A stretch of DNA of 64,000 nt from NCBI RefSeq assembly GCF_013395055.1, contig NZ_CP058349.1, forward strand, positions 310,001-374,000, written 5' to 3'. The notes under the pieces are model-generated. The model searched no databases. It saw nothing but the letters and a program-made list of their open reading frames with translations, and was not told the DNA's origin. The stretch comes from Pseudomonas sp. ABC1 (GTDB lineage: Bacteria; Pseudomonadota; Gammaproteobacteria; Pseudomonadales; Pseudomonadaceae). The stretch's first letter is position 1. Every line of letters starts with the position of its first letter. Positions 51,557 through 61,542 of this stretch are shown here, piece after piece. A program made the translations under genes and the position numbers.

Positions 51557-51573
51557 GCGCCCTTGCCGGGCGC
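51557..51573 (+). terminator. Hairpin after the APC permease gene
   Basis: GCGCCC, TTGCC, GGGCGC: a 6-bp GC stem 16 bp after the stop. Weak as a terminator, with no U-run. Confidence 0.4.
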
Positions 51574-51625
51574 CCGCAAACCCCGGACACTTCGCGCCAT
51601 TCCCTGACTCATGCGCGAGCCCACC

Positions 51626-51922
51626 ATGTCGATCAGCAAGACCCGCAGCAGTTTCTACCGGCGCCTGTACGTCACCTGGCTGATCGACAGTGGCGCCGCC
51701 ACCAGCGTCCCGGCCCTGATGGAAACCACCGGCATGCCGCGCCGTACTGCCCAGGACACTCTGGCGGCACTGGCCGAGCTGGACATCGACTGCGTCTTCG
51801 AACATGCCCAGGGCGAGCGACACAATGCCGGGCACTACCGCATCCGCGACTGGGGCGCCATCGACCGGGGCTGGGTCGAGCGCAACCTGCCCGCCATCCG
51901 CGATGCCCTGGGCTACCCATGA
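51626..51922 (+). CDS. Small winged-helix DNA-binding protein
   Basis: 98 residues from the ATG at 51626; an ATG at 51611 would add five residues. The sequence fits a winged helix-turn-helix: YVTWLIDSGAATSVPALMETTGMPRRTAQDTLAALAELDIDCVFE in pieces (about 15-65), then a wing with HNAGHYRIRDWG. I know similar small proteins next to SLC13-type permease genes in Pseudomonas but no experimental role. Its stop overlaps the start of the permease gene (ATGA), so translation is coupled. Confidence 0.75.
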   Translation: MSISKTRSSFYRRLYVTWLIDSGAATSVPALMETTGMPRRTAQDTLAALAELDIDCVFEHAQGERHNAGHYRIRDWGAIDRGWVERNLPAIRDALGYP

Positions 51923-53751
51923 ACCACGACCTGCTGCTCGTCCTGCTGTTGCTGCTGGCCTGCGTCGGTTGCTTCATCCTCAACAAGCCGCGCATGGACG
52001 TGGTCGCCCTGCTGGCCATCGTCGCCCTGCCGCTGACCGGCGTACTGAGCGTCAATGAAGTGCTGGCCGGTTTCAGCGACCCGGCCGTGGTGCTGATCGC
52101 CGCGCTGTTCGTCATCGGCGACGGCCTGGTGCGCACCGGCATCGCCTACCGCATGGGCGACTGGCTGGTGCACGCTGCCGGCAGCAGCGAGGCGCGCCTG
52201 CTGATCCTGCTGATGCTGGCGGTGGCGGGACTCGGCTCGGTGATGAGTTCCACCGGCGTGGTGGCGATCTTCATTCCGGTGGTTCTCAGCATCGCCCTGC
52301 GTATGAAAGTCTCTCCCGGCCGCCTGATGATGCCACTGGCTTTCGCCGGGCTGATCAGCGGCATGCTGACCCTGGTCGCGACCCCGCCGAACATGGTGGT
52401 GCACAGCGAGCTGCGCCGCGCCGGGCTGGAGGGTTTCGCCTTCTTCGACTTCGCCCCGGTGGGCCTGGCGGTGCTGGTGCTGGGCATCGGCTACATGCTG
52501 CTGGCCCGGCGCTGGCTGGTGCGCAACGATGGCAAGGACGACGGTGCTGGCGAAGCCCGCCTGACCCTGTCGGACATGGCCCACGCCTACCGCCTTTCCG
52601 AGCGCGAGCGGCGCCTGCGCGTCCTGCCCGGCTCGTCCCTGGCCAACCAGGCGCTGGACGAACTGCGGCTGCGTTCGGAGTACGGGATCAACGTGATCGC
52701 CATCGAACGCCCGCACAAGTTCCGCACACTGCTGCTGATGGCCACCGGCAATACCCGGCTGCAGGCCGGTGACGTGCTGCTGGTGGACCTGGCCAGCCCG
52801 GCCATCGGACTCCTCGGGGCCTATCAGGAACTGGGCCTGGAACCCCTGCAATTGAGCAGCAGCTACTACGACACCCATGCCCGCGAGCTGGGGCTGGCTG
52901 AGGTCGCCCTGCCGCCCGACTCGCGCCTGCCCGGCAAGAGCATCCAGGAAATCGCCTTCCGTAGCCGGCACAAGCTCAATGTGGTCGGCGTGCGGCGTAA
53001 CCGCGAGGCCCTGCAAGGCGTGCTGGTGGACGAGCGTCTGCGGCCTGGAGACACCCTGCTGGTCGCCGGCGGCTGGAAGCAGATCCACCGCCTGCAAGGC
53101 CTGTCCCGCGACTTCCTGGTGCTCAGCCTGCCGGCCGAGGTCGACGAGGTGGCCCCTGCCGCCAGCCAGGCGCCGTTCGCGCTGTTCGGCCTGGCGGTGA
53201 TGGTCGGGCTGATGGTCAGCGGCCTGGTGCCCAATGTGCTGGCGGCGCTGATCGGCTGCCTGATCATGGGGCTGTTCCGCTGCATCGATATGGACAGCGC
53301 CTACAAGTCCATCCACTGGCAAAGCCTGATCCTGATCGTCGGCATGCTGCCGTTCGCCCTCGCCCTGCAAAAGACCGGCGGCATCGACCTTGCGGTTTCC
53401 GGGCTGATCGGCCTGGTCGGCGATGCCGGCCCACATGCGCTGCTGGCCTGCCTGTTCGTGCTGACCGCGGTGATCGGCCTGTTCATTTCCAACACCGCCA
53501 CGGCGGTGCTGATGGCCCCGGTGGCGCTGTCCACCGCCCAGCAACTCGGCACCTCACCCTACCCGTTCGCGATGATCGTTGCCCTGGCCGCCTCGGCAGC
53601 CTTCATGACGCCGATCTCGTCACCGGTAAACACCCTGGTACTCGGGCCGGGGCAGTACCGTTTCGCCGACTTCGTGCGCATCGGCGTCCCTTTCACACTG
53701 CTGGTGATGCTCCTCAGTGTGCTGCTGGTGCCGCTGGTGTTTCCGCTGTAA
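51919..53751 (+). CDS. SLC13-family permease with two central TrkA-C domains
   Basis: 610 residues. Membrane halves (about 1-200 and 415-610) surround two cytosolic RCK_C/TrkA_C domains (about 215-400; LRLRSEYGINVIAIERPHKF and LPGKSIQEIAFRSRHKLNVVGVRRN in pieces). SLC13/ArsB-like signatures are GSVMSSTGVVAIFIPVVLS and FISNTATAVLMAPVALS with the SNT motif, and ATPPNMVVHSEL. Such proteins are usually annotated as sodium:sulfate or dicarboxylate symporters; the true substrate is uncertain. It starts inside the stop of the winged-helix gene and ends the plus-strand run. Confidence 0.9.
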   Translation: MNHDLLLVLLLLLACVGCFILNKPRMDVVALLAIVALPLTGVLSVNEVLAGFSDPAVVLIAALFVIGDGLVRTGIAYRMGDWLVHAAGSSEARLLILLMLAVAGLGSVMSSTGVVAIFIPVVLSIALRMKVSPGRLMMPLAFAGLISGMLTLVATPPNMVVHSELRRAGLEGFAFFDFAPVGLAVLVLGIGYMLLARRWLVRNDGKDDGAGEARLTLSDMAHAYRLSERERRLRVLPGSSLANQALDELRLRSEYGINVIAIERPHKFRTLLLMATGNTRLQAGDVLLVDLASPAIGLLGAYQELGLEPLQLSSSYYDTHARELGLAEVALPPDSRLPGKSIQEIAFRSRHKLNVVGVRRNREALQGVLVDERLRPGDTLLVAGGWKQIHRLQGLSRDFLVLSLPAEVDEVAPAASQAPFALFGLAVMVGLMVSGLVPNVLAALIGCLIMGLFRCIDMDSAYKSIHWQSLILIVGMLPFALALQKTGGIDLAVSGLIGLVGDAGPHALLACLFVLTAVIGLFISNTATAVLMAPVALSTAQQLGTSPYPFAMIVALAASAAFMTPISSPVNTLVLGPGQYRFADFVRIGVPFTLLVMLLSVLLVPLVFPL

Positions 53752-53833
53752 CGCAGCTGACGCATTCGTGGCGCCAGAATAGTGGCACAACGATATAGGC
53801 CCGCGTAGACTCCGCGCTGCGCCAGAGCACTAA

Positions 53834-53888
53834 GGTGCTGTCCCGTTTCGTCGCGACAACGCAGCTTGCGACGAAACGGGACAGCACC
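53834..53888. repeat. Inverted-repeat element, copy B (perfect 21-bp arms)
   Basis: Arms 53834-53854 and 53868-53888 are exact reverse complements (21 bp, beginning GGTGCTGTCCCGTTT), around the 13-nt loop GACAACGCAGCTT. It lies in the 230-bp gap between the SLC13 gene and the Cache chemoreceptor gene, about 95 bp before the latter start. The rest of the gap shows no gene. Confidence 0.9.
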
Positions 53889-53981
53889 CGGGACACTTCT
53901 GCCACCATCTTCGCTTTCGAGCTTTTCGACAGGCCCGCGCTGCGCATCGCCATGCGCCGGGCCACCGTGAGGGACCCACCC

Positions 53982-55973
53982 ATGTCACTGCTTCCCGTCC
54001 GCATCACCCATCGCATCAGCCTGGGTATCCTGTTGCTGCTGTTTCTCACTACACTGGGCATCTACGCGATCATGGAACTGCGTGGCAAACCCAGGCTGGT
54101 CGCAGCCGGCACGGCATCGGCGGAACAGGCCGTGTCCGCCATCGCCCGCCAGCTCGACGTGCAACTGAGCCGGATCGAAGGCACCGTGGCCGCCACCGCG
54201 CACCTGGCGGAAACCCTGCCCACGGACCCGGCACTGATCGAAGCGAGCCTGCCCAACGTCATCGACAGCCAGGGCGACCAGGCCATCACCGGCGGTGGCC
54301 TGTGGCCGGAGCCTGGGGCATTCACCACCGGCGTGGAGCGGCGCAGCTTCTTCTGGGCGCGCAACGCACAGGGCCGGCTGGAGTATTCCGACGACTACAA
54401 CGCCCCTGCCATCGCCGCCTACCACGACGAGCCCTGGTATCGCTCGGTCCGCTCGGCGGCCGGCGGTCGTTGCGTCTGGTCCGACGGCTACCAGGACCCG
54501 GTCAGCAAGCAGGCCATGACCACCTGCAGCGTGCCCTACCAGCGCGATGGCCGCTTCGCCGGCGTGGCGACCCTCGATCTGACCCTCGATGGCCTGGCCA
54601 GCTTCCTGCAACAGCAGGGTAACGTCACCAGTGGCTATGCTTTCGCCGTGGACCGCGCCGGCAACCTGCTGTTCTTCCCCGGCAGCACCGCCAGCGAAGG
54701 CCTGCTGACACTCGCCCAATTGAGCGACAGCCTGCCCTGGTTCAAGCCGGTGGTCGAAGCACTGAAAAACCCGAACACCGCGCAGACCCTTTACCTGAAA
54801 CACGACGGACGCCTGGATGGCCCGGCTTATGTGTCCCTGCACAACGTCGGCGACACCGGCTGGCGTGTCGGCCTGGTCACGCCCGAAGGCTGGATCACCG
54901 GCCTCGCCACCAGCCTGACCCGCGAGCTGTTGCTGCTCCTGTTGCCACTGCTGGCCGTACTGCTCGGCCTGGCCTGGATCGCCAGCCGCCGCCTGCTGGC
55001 GCAAGTCCGGGAAACCACCCGGCAGATCCATATCCTCGGCCAGGACAGTCAGTCGCGTGAGCTGGACATCCTGCGCGCCGACGAGATCGGCGAACTGCGC
55101 ACGGCCGTCAACCAGTACGCCGGTTCGCTGCGCCAGATGCTGCAGAAGATCGCCGACGAATCCAGCACCCTGGAGCGCCAGTCCGCCGAGTTGGCCAGCC
55201 TGTCGCACAACATCGCCGAACGCGCCGAAGCCCAGCGCGAAGACAACACGATGCTGGCCACCGCCATCACCGAGATGTCCACCAGCGCCCAGGAAGTCGC
55301 CCATAACACCACCGATTGCTCGGACACAGCGGGGCGCTCACTCACCCTGGCCCATGAAGGCCAGAGCAATGTGCGGCTCAACAGCGAGTCGATCCAGGCC
55401 CTGGCCGGCGAGATCGGCAGCGCCGCCTCGGCCATCACTCAGCTGGGGGCCGATATCGAACGGGTCGGCAGCGTGCTGGATGTGATCAAGTCGATTTCCG
55501 AACAGACCAACCTGCTGGCGCTCAACGCCGCCATCGAAGCTGCCCGCGCCGGTGAGCAAGGCCGTGGCTTCGCCGTGGTGGCCGACGAGGTGCGCACACT
55601 GGCCGGCCGCACCCAGGCTTCCGCCAACGAAATCCAGGACATGATCACGCAACTGCGCCAGGCCTCGGGACTCGCGGTCGAGACCATGCAGGCCGGTGTC
55701 ACCCTGACCGAGAACGCCGTTCGCCAGGCAGGCGGCGTGGCCGAAACCCTCGGCGGCACGGTGAGCAGCTTCGACGATATCGTCCAGCGCGCCCAGCAGA
55801 TCGCCGTGGCCGCACAAGAGCAGAGCCATGTCGCCCAGGAGATTAGCGAGCTGGCCATCCGCATCCACTCCTCCAGCGAAGAAGCCGCCCGCGACGCCTC
55901 GACCCTGCGCGAGCTGGGCGGCAACATGCATGCGCTCTCGGAGCGGCTGGGGCGGATGAGTCGCGGGGGGTGA
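53982..55973 (+). CDS. Methyl-accepting chemotaxis protein with periplasmic Cache domain
   Basis: 663 residues from the ATG at 53982. Membrane helix about 11-30; a ~290-residue periplasmic part with dCACHE traits (WARNAQGRLEYSDDYN, EPWYRSVRSAAGGRCVWSDGYQDPVSKQAMTTCSVPY in pieces, GVATLDLTLDGLASFLQQ); helix about 310-330; HAMP; and a signalling domain with SEQTNLLALNAAIEAARAGEQ and FAVVADEVRTLA. No C-terminal pentapeptide. dCACHE receptors commonly bind amino acids, amines or organic acids. It is the next gene after the permease run, which might supply its ligand, but they are separated by a repeat. Confidence 0.93.
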   Translation: MSLLPVRITHRISLGILLLLFLTTLGIYAIMELRGKPRLVAAGTASAEQAVSAIARQLDVQLSRIEGTVAATAHLAETLPTDPALIEASLPNVIDSQGDQAITGGGLWPEPGAFTTGVERRSFFWARNAQGRLEYSDDYNAPAIAAYHDEPWYRSVRSAAGGRCVWSDGYQDPVSKQAMTTCSVPYQRDGRFAGVATLDLTLDGLASFLQQQGNVTSGYAFAVDRAGNLLFFPGSTASEGLLTLAQLSDSLPWFKPVVEALKNPNTAQTLYLKHDGRLDGPAYVSLHNVGDTGWRVGLVTPEGWITGLATSLTRELLLLLLPLLAVLLGLAWIASRRLLAQVRETTRQIHILGQDSQSRELDILRADEIGELRTAVNQYAGSLRQMLQKIADESSTLERQSAELASLSHNIAERAEAQREDNTMLATAITEMSTSAQEVAHNTTDCSDTAGRSLTLAHEGQSNVRLNSESIQALAGEIGSAASAITQLGADIERVGSVLDVIKSISEQTNLLALNAAIEAARAGEQGRGFAVVADEVRTLAGRTQASANEIQDMITQLRQASGLAVETMQAGVTLTENAVRQAGGVAETLGGTVSSFDDIVQRAQQIAVAAQEQSHVAQEISELAIRIHSSSEEAARDASTLRELGGNMHALSERLGRMSRGG

Positions 55974-56329
55974 GGCGGGATTGATTGCTTTGCCGGGCAA
56001 CCCGGTCCAATCCTTGCCGACATGCATGCTGAGGGTAAGCACTGCATGAGAACACCGCCCACTCGTCGTTCCCGCGCAGGCGGGAACCCAGGCGTGCAGG
56101 CTTATGGCTATCGAGCTCTTTCTACAGCCACCTTAGGTGGTGACTATGGAATAAACGCAGGTGAACAGGCGACTGTGGCACCTGGGTTCCCGCCTGCGCG
56201 CACTGCTGTCCGGTACGGGTTTTGCTCCTGAGGGCGGCAAGGCTTATGAAGCCTGGACGTGCGGTTTGAGGCTTGCTCTGCCGACTCAATATCGCGTCCT
56301 AGGCTGTTCGCTCTCATGACCGCGTATCG

Positions 56330-56433
56330 CGAGCCCGACCAGCCCCTCTACGCAACACGCATGCACTCATCCCTGAGGCTCTACGCCGACATCCCTGTCG
56401 GCGAAGGTTGCTCCGAGTGGCTGGCCGGGCTCG
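56330..56433 (-). repeat. Folded repeat unit 1 (104 bp, inverted orientation)
   Basis: Outer arms CGAGCCCGACCAGCCCCT (56330-56347) and AGTGGCTGGCCGGGCTCG (56416-56433) pair with two mismatches. Inside are two smaller hairpins, one with CGCCGACA/TGTCGGCG. It is the reverse complement, at roughly 85 % identity by eye, of unit 3. Confidence 0.8.
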
Positions 56434-56561
56434 CAGTCAATACCGAAGGGGCCCAGGGGAAAAAGCTCAACCCGTCGCTCCCGCGCAGGCGGGAGCCTAG
56501 GTACACAAGGCTAAGGCCAGCGGGCTTCTTCCTACAGTCACCGCCGCAGACGGCTGTGCGG

Positions 56562-56655
56562 ATGCCAGGTGGCGGGGCGGGGCCTTCGCCGCCAGGGATG
56601 GCGGCGTAGAGCTACAAGGATGTATTCACGCGTGCCCCGTCCCGCCACCTGGCAT
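56562..56655 (+). repeat. Folded repeat unit 2 (94 bp, divergent arms)
   Basis: Arms 56562-56582 (ATGCCAGGTGGCGGGGCGGGG is 21 nt, cited by its start ATGCCAGGTGG) and 56635-56655 are complementary with one mismatch. The interior (CCTTCG, CGCCGCCAGGGATGGCGGCG hairpin, TAGAGC, a second small hairpin, ATTCACGCGTG) aligns with units 1 and 3, but the arms are unrelated. Confidence 0.75.
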
Positions 56656-56795
56656 TCGCACAGGAGCGATGAGCGCAAGGCCACCGTATCGTGGGCCAAG
56701 CAAAACCCGTACCGGACAGCAGTGCGCCTGCGCGGGAACGACGAGGTGTGTTTTTCATGCTGTGCTTTTTCTCAGGGTCACTGCGGTATTGACCG

Positions 56796-56899
56796 CGAGC
56801 CCGGCCAGCCCCTCGTAGCAACCTTCGTCGGCAGGGACGCCGACGAAGAGCCCCATGGATGGGTTCATGCGTGTTGCGTAGAGGGGCTGGTCGGGCTCG
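56796..56899 (+). repeat. Folded repeat unit 3 (104 bp)
   Basis: Arms CGAGCCCGGCCAGCCCCT (56796-56813) and AGGGGCTGGTCGGGCTCG (56882-56899). Inside: CGTCGGC-AGGGAC-GCCGACG hairpin and CCCAT-GG-ATGGG hairpin. Same length as unit 1, opposite orientation. The segment before it (56731-56795) also occurs at 41700-41765. Confidence 0.8.
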
Positions 56900-57032
56900 C
56901 GACACGCAGAAACAAGAGCATCGGGACGCAGGGACAAACAGCCCAGGTAATAGGGCCCAAAGAGGTAGACGCAGGCCCTGTCATAACGCGAACACCTTGA
57001 AAAGTCCCCGCGGCCCCTTCGAAAACGCCCTG

Positions 57033-57272
57033 TCAGGCGTCGATTTTCTTGCGAATCCAGTACAGGAAAGTACCGTCCTGCTCCTGCTGTTCGACCAGCT
57101 CATGACCGAGGAACAGGCAGAACTTGGGGATATCGCGCCGGGTGGAAGGGTCGGTGGCAATGACCTTGAGCAAGGCACCAGCCTCCAGCCCCCGCACACT
57201 GTTGTGCAGCATCATCACGGGCTCAGGGCAATTCAGCCCGCTGGCATCGAGCACCTCATCGGCGGTCATCAT
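57033..57272 (-). CDS. TusA-family sulfur-carrier protein
   Basis: 79 residues. The TusA/SirA/YedF fold is shown by LDASGLNCPEPVMMLHNSVRGLEAGALLKVIATDPSTRRDIPKF in pieces, with the sulfur-carrying Cys in NCPEP (Cys15 from the first Met). AAGGGGAG gives a good ribosome site for either of two adjacent ATGs. TusA relays persulfide sulfur, for example to tRNA thiolation; this is one of several paralogues usual in Pseudomonas, so the acceptor is uncertain. It lies downstream of rlmM on the same strand with an 81-bp gap. Confidence 0.88.
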   Translation of the reverse strand: MMTADEVLDASGLNCPEPVMMLHNSVRGLEAGALLKVIATDPSTRRDIPKFCLFLGHELVEQQEQDGTFLYWIRKKIDA

Positions 57273-57353
57273 TCATCTCCCCTTGGAAAAGAGCGCAAAA
57301 GCGCACACGAAAGCGCAAGATTGTTGCGCAAAGCCATCGACGAACCAAGCGAC

Positions 57354-58406
57354 TCAACCCAACCGCCGCAGGTGGCACGTCACTTCCTCTCGGTCGTGGT
57401 ACAACTGCTTGCAGCCGATCTGGGCCTTCACACCCCGCTCGGCCAAGCCATCAGCGATACGCTCGAGCAATCGCGTGACCTCGGCATAGCGCTGCTTCAT
57501 CGGCAGCTTGAGGTTGACCACCGCCTCGCGGCACAGGCCTTCGCCGATCCAGGTTTCCAACAAGGCGGCATTGCGCGCCGGCTTCTCGACGATATCGCAG
57601 ACCATCCAGTCCACCGGTCGCCGCGGGCGGAAGGCGAAGCCATCGGCCTGCAAGTGTTCGACCATGCCGCTGCCCATCAGGCTTTCGGCCATCGGCCCGT
57701 TGTCCACCGCGGTCACATGCATCTCGCGATTGACCAGTTGCCAGGTCCAGCCCCCCGGCGAGGCGCCGAGGTCGACCGCTGTCATGCCCTCGGCCAGACG
57801 CTTGTCCCACTGATCACGGGGAATGAAATGGTGCCAGGCCTCTTCCAGCTTCAGGGTCGAGCGGCTGGGCGCCTGGCGCGGGAACTTCAGCCGGGGAATG
57901 CCCATCGGCCACAGGGCGCTGTTCTTCGCATCGGCAAGCCCGACGAACACCTCGCGCCCGCTCTTGAAGGTCAGCAGCAAACGCGGGCCGCTCCCGCCCT
58001 CGCGCAAGCGCCCCGCCGCGACCAGCGCCTTGCGCAAAGGCGCCTCGAACTTGCGGCAGAAGGTCGACAGCTCCTTGCCGTCATTGCTGTCGAAGACTTC
58101 CAGCCAGAGCCCGGAGCACACCGGGTAATCGGCCAGGTACTGCAACAGCACGCTGATGCGATCCTGCTCCGGCAATGGCAGGTAGCTGCCACGCGCCCAC
58201 TGCCGGGGAAAGATCAGTTGCTGGAAGCGCAGGTGCGTCATCAGCCTCTGTGCACCGTCCGCGTCGAGGCAGACGAACTCGCCGCAGGCACTGCCCGCCT
58301 TGCCACGGGCATATCCGGCGACCTCCAGACGTGCCGCCTGCTCGCTGATCTCCGCGCAGACCTCGCCTTCGAAACCCGGGCGGCAATGCAGTAGCAATGT
58401 ATTCAT
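57354..58406 (-). CDS. rlmM: 23S rRNA 2'-O-ribose C2498 methyltransferase RlmM
   Basis: 350 residues. N-terminal THUMP-like domain (MNTLLLHCRPGFEGEVCAEI), then a Rossmann methyltransferase with the SAM motif VDLGASPGGWTWQL and the K-D-K-E tetrad of 2'-O-methyltransferases, visible as DQWDKRL, WMVCDIVEKP and NLKLPMKQRY plus a later Glu. It methylates C2498 of 23S rRNA before ribosome assembly. It is divergent from acnA (233-bp gap) and upstream of the TusA-like gene on the same strand. Confidence 0.95.
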   Translation of the reverse strand: MNTLLLHCRPGFEGEVCAEISEQAARLEVAGYARGKAGSACGEFVCLDADGAQRLMTHLRFQQLIFPRQWARGSYLPLPEQDRISVLLQYLADYPVCSGLWLEVFDSNDGKELSTFCRKFEAPLRKALVAAGRLREGGSGPRLLLTFKSGREVFVGLADAKNSALWPMGIPRLKFPRQAPSRSTLKLEEAWHHFIPRDQWDKRLAEGMTAVDLGASPGGWTWQLVNREMHVTAVDNGPMAESLMGSGMVEHLQADGFAFRPRRPVDWMVCDIVEKPARNAALLETWIGEGLCREAVVNLKLPMKQRYAEVTRLLERIADGLAERGVKAQIGCKQLYHDREEVTCHLRRLG

Positions 58407-58638
58407 GGCGGACGTTCCGGATGCTGGCGTGGGGCGCGCATGATAACGGAAGAGAGGGAACCGACGCGCGCCGTATCAGTCCAGTAAGACAGGGGCGCGC
58501 ACAGCATGCACCGCCTGCCGATCGCACGTACCGCCACGACAACCGGGCATCAAGACTCAGGGCGAGACGACCGCGATCACCGTCAAAGACGCGCCCATTC
58601 CCAGAAGGCCCGACCGTGCGGGCTCAAGGAGATATGGT

Positions 58639-61317
<2,679 letters not shown>

Positions 61318-61325
61318 CGTGTGAG

Positions 61326-61357
61326 GCCTTTGGAGCGGACGTGTTCGCTCCAAAGGC
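61326..61357 (+). terminator. acnA terminator-like hairpin
   Basis: GCCTTTGGAGCG (61326-61337), 8-nt loop, CGCTCCAAAGGC (61346-61357): a perfect 12-bp stem 8 bp after the acnA stop. The following bases are AAAC, so it lacks a U-run. Confidence 0.6.
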
Positions 61358-61425
61358 AAACCCGTATCGCGACGTTGGTCGTAACGTCCCAGAGAGGATT
61401 CTGGAATACAGGCCGGTCACAATAC

Positions 61426-61451
61426 CGTAAAATTTGACGCCAGATTTTACG
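61426..61451 (+). promoter_or_regulatory. Inverted repeat upstream of the Aer-like gene (operator candidate)
   Basis: CGTAAAAT (61426-61433), 10-nt centre TTGACGCCAG, ATTTTACG (61444-61451). TTGACG inside could be a -35 element. The symmetry suggests binding of a dimeric regulator. It does not match the ANR/FNR box TTGAT-N4-ATCAA. Confidence 0.45.
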
Positions 61452-61542
61452 TTACCCGTTCATTGTCACTTCCATCCATTCGAAGAACGAGACGCGCCCA
61501 ACGAGGTGTGTCCGCCCGTCCCCTTGCCAGGCGCCTTTTCCA

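Larger units (their letters stand above)
55974..57032. other. 1.06-kb gene-free repeat island
   Basis: Short open frames here read through repeat units and are not believed (e.g. the same REPDQPLYATRM segment appears in two frames of opposite strand). The content is: GTTCCCGC-GCAG-GCGGGAAC hairpin (56068-56087), a 29-bp inverted repeat (56198-56226 / 56699-56727), three folded units (56330-56433, 56562-56655, 56796-56899) and a GCTCCCGC-GCAG-GCGGGAGC hairpin (56477-56496). The last ~70 bp (56961-57032) look plain. Confidence 0.8.

Noticed and set aside
56259..57000. Short open frames in the repeat island sharing REPDQPLYATRM and GLAVNT
   Set aside because: The likeness comes from inverted copies of one non-coding repeat unit; frames have no ribosome sites and run into unrelated sequence at both ends.
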